Origin: Aquimarina latercula DSM 2041
GTDB taxonomy: Bacteria; Bacteroidota; Bacteroidia; Flavobacteriales; Flavobacteriaceae
DNA: 64,000 nucleotides
Direction of reading: 5' to 3'
Assembly: GCF_000430645.1 (NCBI RefSeq)
Contig: NZ_AUMK01000018.1
Location: forward strand, 1-64,000
The notes below the pieces were generated by a model, which did not search any database, was not told the origin of the DNA, and saw only the letters and a program-made list of their open reading frames with translations. Of this stretch, positions 61,034-64,000 are shown piece by piece. Both the position numbers and the translations under genes were made by a program. Every line of letters starts with the position of its first letter. Position 1 is the stretch's first letter.

Positions 61034-62962
61034 CTACTCTTTAGTAAACTTCTTACTTACTTTTTGCTCTCCAGTATCTATAATTATAAAATACATCCCA
61101 GATGATAATCCATTAAGTTGAATTGATTCTGCAGTAAGCTCTCCTTTTTTCATAATTTGACCTACATAATTTACAATTTGATAGTTTGCTTCAACAGCAT
61201 CATTCAGTTGTAAGTTCAAATTACCTTTCACAGGGTTCGGATAAAAACTAAAATCAAAGACATTTGATTTCTCTACTTTCTCTTCAATAGTATCAATCCC
61301 AACTCTAGATGTAGAAGTAACACAGAAACTCTTAGTATCTTGAGAACCAAAAGAGCCTCCTGAAACCAATACACTACCGCTAGTATCTGTTAATTCATAA
61401 GAACCATTTCCATAACTACAACAGATACCGTCGCCATAAGAATCTTTTACTACTAATGTATAACATCCTACATCTAACGTTCTTGATAGATTAATCGTAG
61501 AACCATCAGTCTGAGACCCATAAGTACCTCCAGAAAAAACTAATTGGTTGCTTTCATTTCTTATTTCCCAACTAGTTTCTTCTGGATACTGATCAAAAGT
61601 AATTCTTAGATTTACATCACTAGTTGTGGATCCTCCTCCTGTACTTCCCGAAGTAGATATACTGACTGCATCAATAGCCATATCGCCTTGCCAAATAGTA
61701 CCTGTAATTCCATTAAAACGTAATTGTACTTTTTCACCTAAATAAGCTGCTAAGTTTACAGAAGCTGTTTCCCAAGAATTCCCTTGATTTCCTGATTTAC
61801 TCCATATAGAGGTCCAACTTGTTCCGTCCAAACTAGCTTCCAATGCGAGACTTCCCATAGCAGAAGCTCCATACATATGGTACTTAAATGAAATAGTTGC
61901 TTGGGTAGCACTCGTAATATCATAACAAGGAGAATATAATATCGCCCTTTTATTTGAATAATTAGGGCTTGAAGATTCCATATAAATATAGTAGGAACCA
62001 GTATTGGCCGAACTCGGACCAGTATTAGAAGAAGGAGTGCTTCCGGAACGAGTAGCCCAATTAAAATCATCTCCCGATGTAGCTTGCTTCCATGCTCCAA
62101 ATGTGTTTTCGAACCCTTCATTATAAGGAAATGTAGTTACTGTAGAGCTACACAATGTATTCCCACCACCTCCTGTACTTCCAAAACGATCTTCAGCTTG
62201 TGGTCCTCCCCATATCTGAGTGGCAAAAGCAGGATTATCAATGAATGGATTTCTATTACCTTGTAAATTTTCTATAATTGGATTTCTTTGTAATTCTAAG
62301 GTAGAAACAGGATCTTCTGCATTCCATTCTAAAAACAACTCGATCATATCAGAATCTCCAGAAACAGCTGTACCAATACCTACGTTAGATGGCAAGCATC
62401 GATTACCATATCTTATATACATAAACATCATCATTCGAGCTACGTCACCTTTAAACTCGTCTCCAGGATACCAATGCCCTTGTGAGGTTGGTCCAGAATT
62501 ACCAGAACCATCTGCAAACTTTCGACTACCTCTGCTAGAATTTCTTTGTACATCTGAAGGCCTTAAATGATGCGCATCAGCACCAGGTCCAGAAGTTCCT
62601 AAATTTGGATTACCTAATGATTTTGGGTACACATGTTCTCTATTCCAATCCGTAGAACCTCCTCCATTATTATCTACACCTCTAGTTCTATCCGTTGTAG
62701 TATTTCCATCCGTATCATTATACCCATAAATTAAAATAACTCTTGAAGAATTTGTTGGATCAAGATCAGTTTGCTTTAAAGCATCCCAAACTCCAGGAGT
62801 ATAAGATAGAGTATTTGTTTGTGTGTTAGTTACTTTAGTCGCTAATTCATTCTTTAGTGATTGACCAGATAAAGAAAGATTGACATCATTATAGTAAGAA
62901 GGAATTTGGCCAAAACTAGCCAAAGAGTACCCCATTACTAGTAATAGTACTATTTTTTTCAT
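61034..62962 (-). CDS. T9SS-secreted endonuclease I family nuclease
   Basis: A 642-aa secreted protein. Signal peptide 1-19 (ending ASFGQ). Residues about 25-270 form an endonuclease I (EndA/NucM) domain with catalytic His110 in WNREHVYP and His131-His132 in DAHHLRPSD. A MAM-like beta-sandwich follows (about 285-450; LEASLDGTSWTSIWSKSGNQ), then a beta domain (about 455-555) with a YGDGICCSYGNG loop, and a T9SS type A sorting domain (about 570-642; NVFDFSFYPNPVKGNLNLQL). It is likely released or surface-bound and degrades extracellular DNA or RNA, perhaps for nutrition. Confidence 0.92.
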   Translation of the reverse strand: MKKIVLLLVMGYSLASFGQIPSYYNDVNLSLSGQSLKNELATKVTNTQTNTLSYTPGVWDALKQTDLDPTNSSRVILIYGYNDTDGNTTTDRTRGVDNNGGGSTDWNREHVYPKSLGNPNLGTSGPGADAHHLRPSDVQRNSSRGSRKFADGSGNSGPTSQGHWYPGDEFKGDVARMMMFMYIRYGNRCLPSNVGIGTAVSGDSDMIELFLEWNAEDPVSTLELQRNPIIENLQGNRNPFIDNPAFATQIWGGPQAEDRFGSTGGGGNTLCSSTVTTFPYNEGFENTFGAWKQATSGDDFNWATRSGSTPSSNTGPSSANTGSYYIYMESSSPNYSNKRAILYSPCYDITSATQATISFKYHMYGASAMGSLALEASLDGTSWTSIWSKSGNQGNSWETASVNLAAYLGEKVQLRFNGITGTIWQGDMAIDAVSISTSGSTGGGSTTSDVNLRITFDQYPEETSWEIRNESNQLVFSGGTYGSQTDGSTINLSRTLDVGCYTLVVKDSYGDGICCSYGNGSYELTDTSGSVLVSGGSFGSQDTKSFCVTSTSRVGIDTIEEKVEKSNVFDFSFYPNPVKGNLNLQLNDAVEANYQIVNYVGQIMKKGELTAESIQLNGLSSGMYFIIIDTGEQKVSKKFTKE

Positions 62963-63322
62963 TGAGTGTTGTGAGTTAAGTTAGTAAGTTTTATCAGTTT
63001 CGAAACTAAAACTATTTTGTTTAATTTACTAGAAGGTTATGTTACCAAATCATTACCCAACCTGTTGAAAATGTATTGATTAGAACCAACATTAGCTGTA
63101 AAATATTAATAATCAGCATTTTACACAAAACCATGTTTGTTAATAAGTTATCACCTACAATAGCATATCAGAATAATACTTCAAAAACAGTTCAAAAATC
63201 AACAAGCAGAATTTATTCAACGTAAAAACTACTACAAAACCGCATTTATTTAATGTTTTTAACCTAGCTTAATTAGGGAATTTTCACTTATTTTTAGGAG
63301 ATTAACTTAAATATCTTACACA
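62963..63322. other. Non-coding region upstream of the peptide genes
   Basis: Divergent intergenic region of 360 bases. A TATTTTTA, close to the TAnnTTTG -7 element, lies about 30 nt before the first peptide gene at 63289-63296, without a clear -33 element. No other coding frame or RNA gene is seen. Confidence 0.5.
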
Positions 63323-63514
63323 ATGAAGAAAATCTTAGATTTACAAGGAATTCAAAAATTAAGTAAAGGACAACAAAGATCTATCAAGGGTGCATGGGGT
63401 AATATATCCTGCTGTAGTTCTGGAAGAGGTTGTCAAATCAGTTTTCCAGGTGGAAGTTTTTGCGAACCTGGTTATTGTGATCCATATAGCTTCGGAAGAT
63501 GTATTCTATATTAA
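63323..63514 (+). CDS. Six-cysteine peptide with GA-type leader, copy 1
   Basis: A 63-aa precursor. Leader MKKILDLQGIQKLSKGQQRSIKGA (about 24 residues) has the L..G.Q.LSK..Q..I.G pattern of double-glycine leaders, but ends Gly-Ala. The core of 39 residues has six cysteines (30, 31, 37, 47, 52, 60), the motif ISFPGGSFCEPG, and ends CILY. Its neighbour 93 nt downstream is a close paralogue. Six Cys suggest three disulfides or another modification. The product may be an exported antibacterial peptide or signal. No exporter, immunity or modification gene is in the window. Confidence 0.78.
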   Translation: MKKILDLQGIQKLSKGQQRSIKGAWGNISCCSSGRGCQISFPGGSFCEPGYCDPYSFGRCILY

Positions 63515-63607
63515 TTTAGAATAAGGTTTATAATGTTATAGGCAATCAAAACTAGTATGCCTTTCTCAAAACACATCTTAATATTTTTAACTCAAAAATA
63601 ATACACA

Positions 63608-63811
63608 ATGAAAAAAATCTTAGAATTAACAGGAGTCCAAGAACTTAGTAAAGGACAACAAAGATCAATAAAAGGGGCAAATACATATATCTCTTGTTGC
63701 AATCCAAATCCAATTAATGGTAGTGGAAACAGATGCCGTATTAGTTTCCCAGGAGGAAGCTTTTGCGAACCTGGTAGATGTACAAGTTTTGGAGGTTGTA
63801 TTCTTTATTAA
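63608..63811 (+). CDS. Six-cysteine peptide with GA-type leader, copy 2
   Basis: A 67-aa paralogue of the preceding peptide. The leader (24 residues) shares the LSKGQQRSIKGA segment exactly; the core shares ISCC, ISFPGGSFCEPG and CILY, with a variable loop inserted between the second and third Cys (11 residues instead of 5). The six cysteines are at 30, 31, 43, 53, 58 and 64. The conserved frame with a variable loop looks like diversification after tandem duplication. A strong terminator follows at 63843. Confidence 0.78.
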   Translation: MKKILELTGVQELSKGQQRSIKGANTYISCCNPNPINGSGNRCRISFPGGSFCEPGRCTSFGGCILY

Positions 63812-63842
63812 ACGGCGTATCAATAATATTGAAAGATAAAAT

Positions 63843-63873
63843 AAAAAGAGGCTGGGAAAACTGCCTCTTTTTT
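63843..63873 (+). terminator. Terminator of the peptide pair
   Basis: Perfect 10-bp stem aaaaagaggc/gcctcttttt (63843-63852 and 63863-63872) with T-run. It suggests the tandem peptides form one transcription unit. Confidence 0.88.
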
Positions 63874-64000
63874 ATATTTCACTCTATTCTAAATGAATTT
63901 TGAACTATAACCAAAAGTTCTTGAAATTTATAAATATCAAGTAATTCCGTTTGTATTTCAATTCATTAACCCCCTATCTTGTAGATATAAAATAACTTTA

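Overview
The window is a low-GC, gene-dense chromosomal segment of a marine-type Flavobacteriaceae bacterium (Bacteroidota), possibly close to Aquimarina. The evidence is seen in the sequence: a GldF-GldG gliding-motility ABC protein, two proteins with type IX secretion (T9SS) C-terminal sorting domains, many SpII lipoproteins, DUF4294, DUF4174 and DUF4369 families, and promoters of the Bacteroidota form (TTG/TTTG, about 19 nt, TAnnTTTG-like) without Shine-Dalgarno sequences. There is no phage, no complete insertion sequence, no CRISPR array and no recognisable tRNA or rRNA.

Layout. 1-612 is non-coding and carries two copies of a 19-nt motif. 613-2549 holds a divergent DUF4294 protein and an M42 aminopeptidase. 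2601-11981, all on the minus strand, is a short-chain carboxylate (acetate) uptake, sensing and activation island. In transcription order it has an IS1-InsA-like zinc-ribbon/HTH protein, an outer-membrane porin, a DUF4212 small symporter subunit, an ActP-type Na+/acetate symporter, a 64-aa membrane protein overlapping a symporter-histidine kinase (CbrA-like), a single-domain response regulator and acetyl-CoA synthetase. 12140-15263 holds Nudix, Dps, a beta-propeller-like lipoprotein, GNAT and a small secreted protein. 15538-22843 holds a large lipoprotein joining a calcineurin-type phosphatase, a kinase-like segment and a BamA-type barrel, then an HD-PycTM membrane protein and a GAF protein.

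23212-39016 is mixed housekeeping and envelope biology: a TlpA-like thioredoxin, rhomboid, two tandem LpxL-type acyltransferases, GlmM, an AcpH-like protein, a YwqK-like lipoprotein, gamma-glutamyltransferase, a two-repeat T9SS cargo, a CapK/PaaK-like ligase, DnaK, serine dehydratase and a CPBP protease. 39174-48712 holds PanB, a pseudouridine synthase, an unknown membrane protein, an EamA exporter, a helical protein and the complete leuACDB operon. 48840-58749 holds DUF4174, PurC, PhoH, a SAM hydrolase, an ABM protein, GldFG, a GG-leader peptide, a DinB-like protein, a VPGC thioredoxin fused to an MsrA-like domain, and DnaN. 58894-63811 holds a Crp/Fnr regulator, a DJ-1/PfpI lipoprotein, a zinc-finger membrane protein, a T9SS-secreted endonuclease I and two closely related six-cysteine GG/GA-leader peptides.

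The items I judge most likely to be new are: (i) the six-cysteine leader peptides (two tandem, one 8 kb away); (ii) the transposase-derived InsA-like protein beside the acetate island, with a palindromic candidate operator; (iii) the phosphatase/kinase-like/BamA tripartite lipoprotein; (iv) an orphan HD-PycTM protein related to Pycsar effectors; and (v) the VPGC-thioredoxin/MsrA-like fusion. All assignments come from reading motifs; no database search was run.
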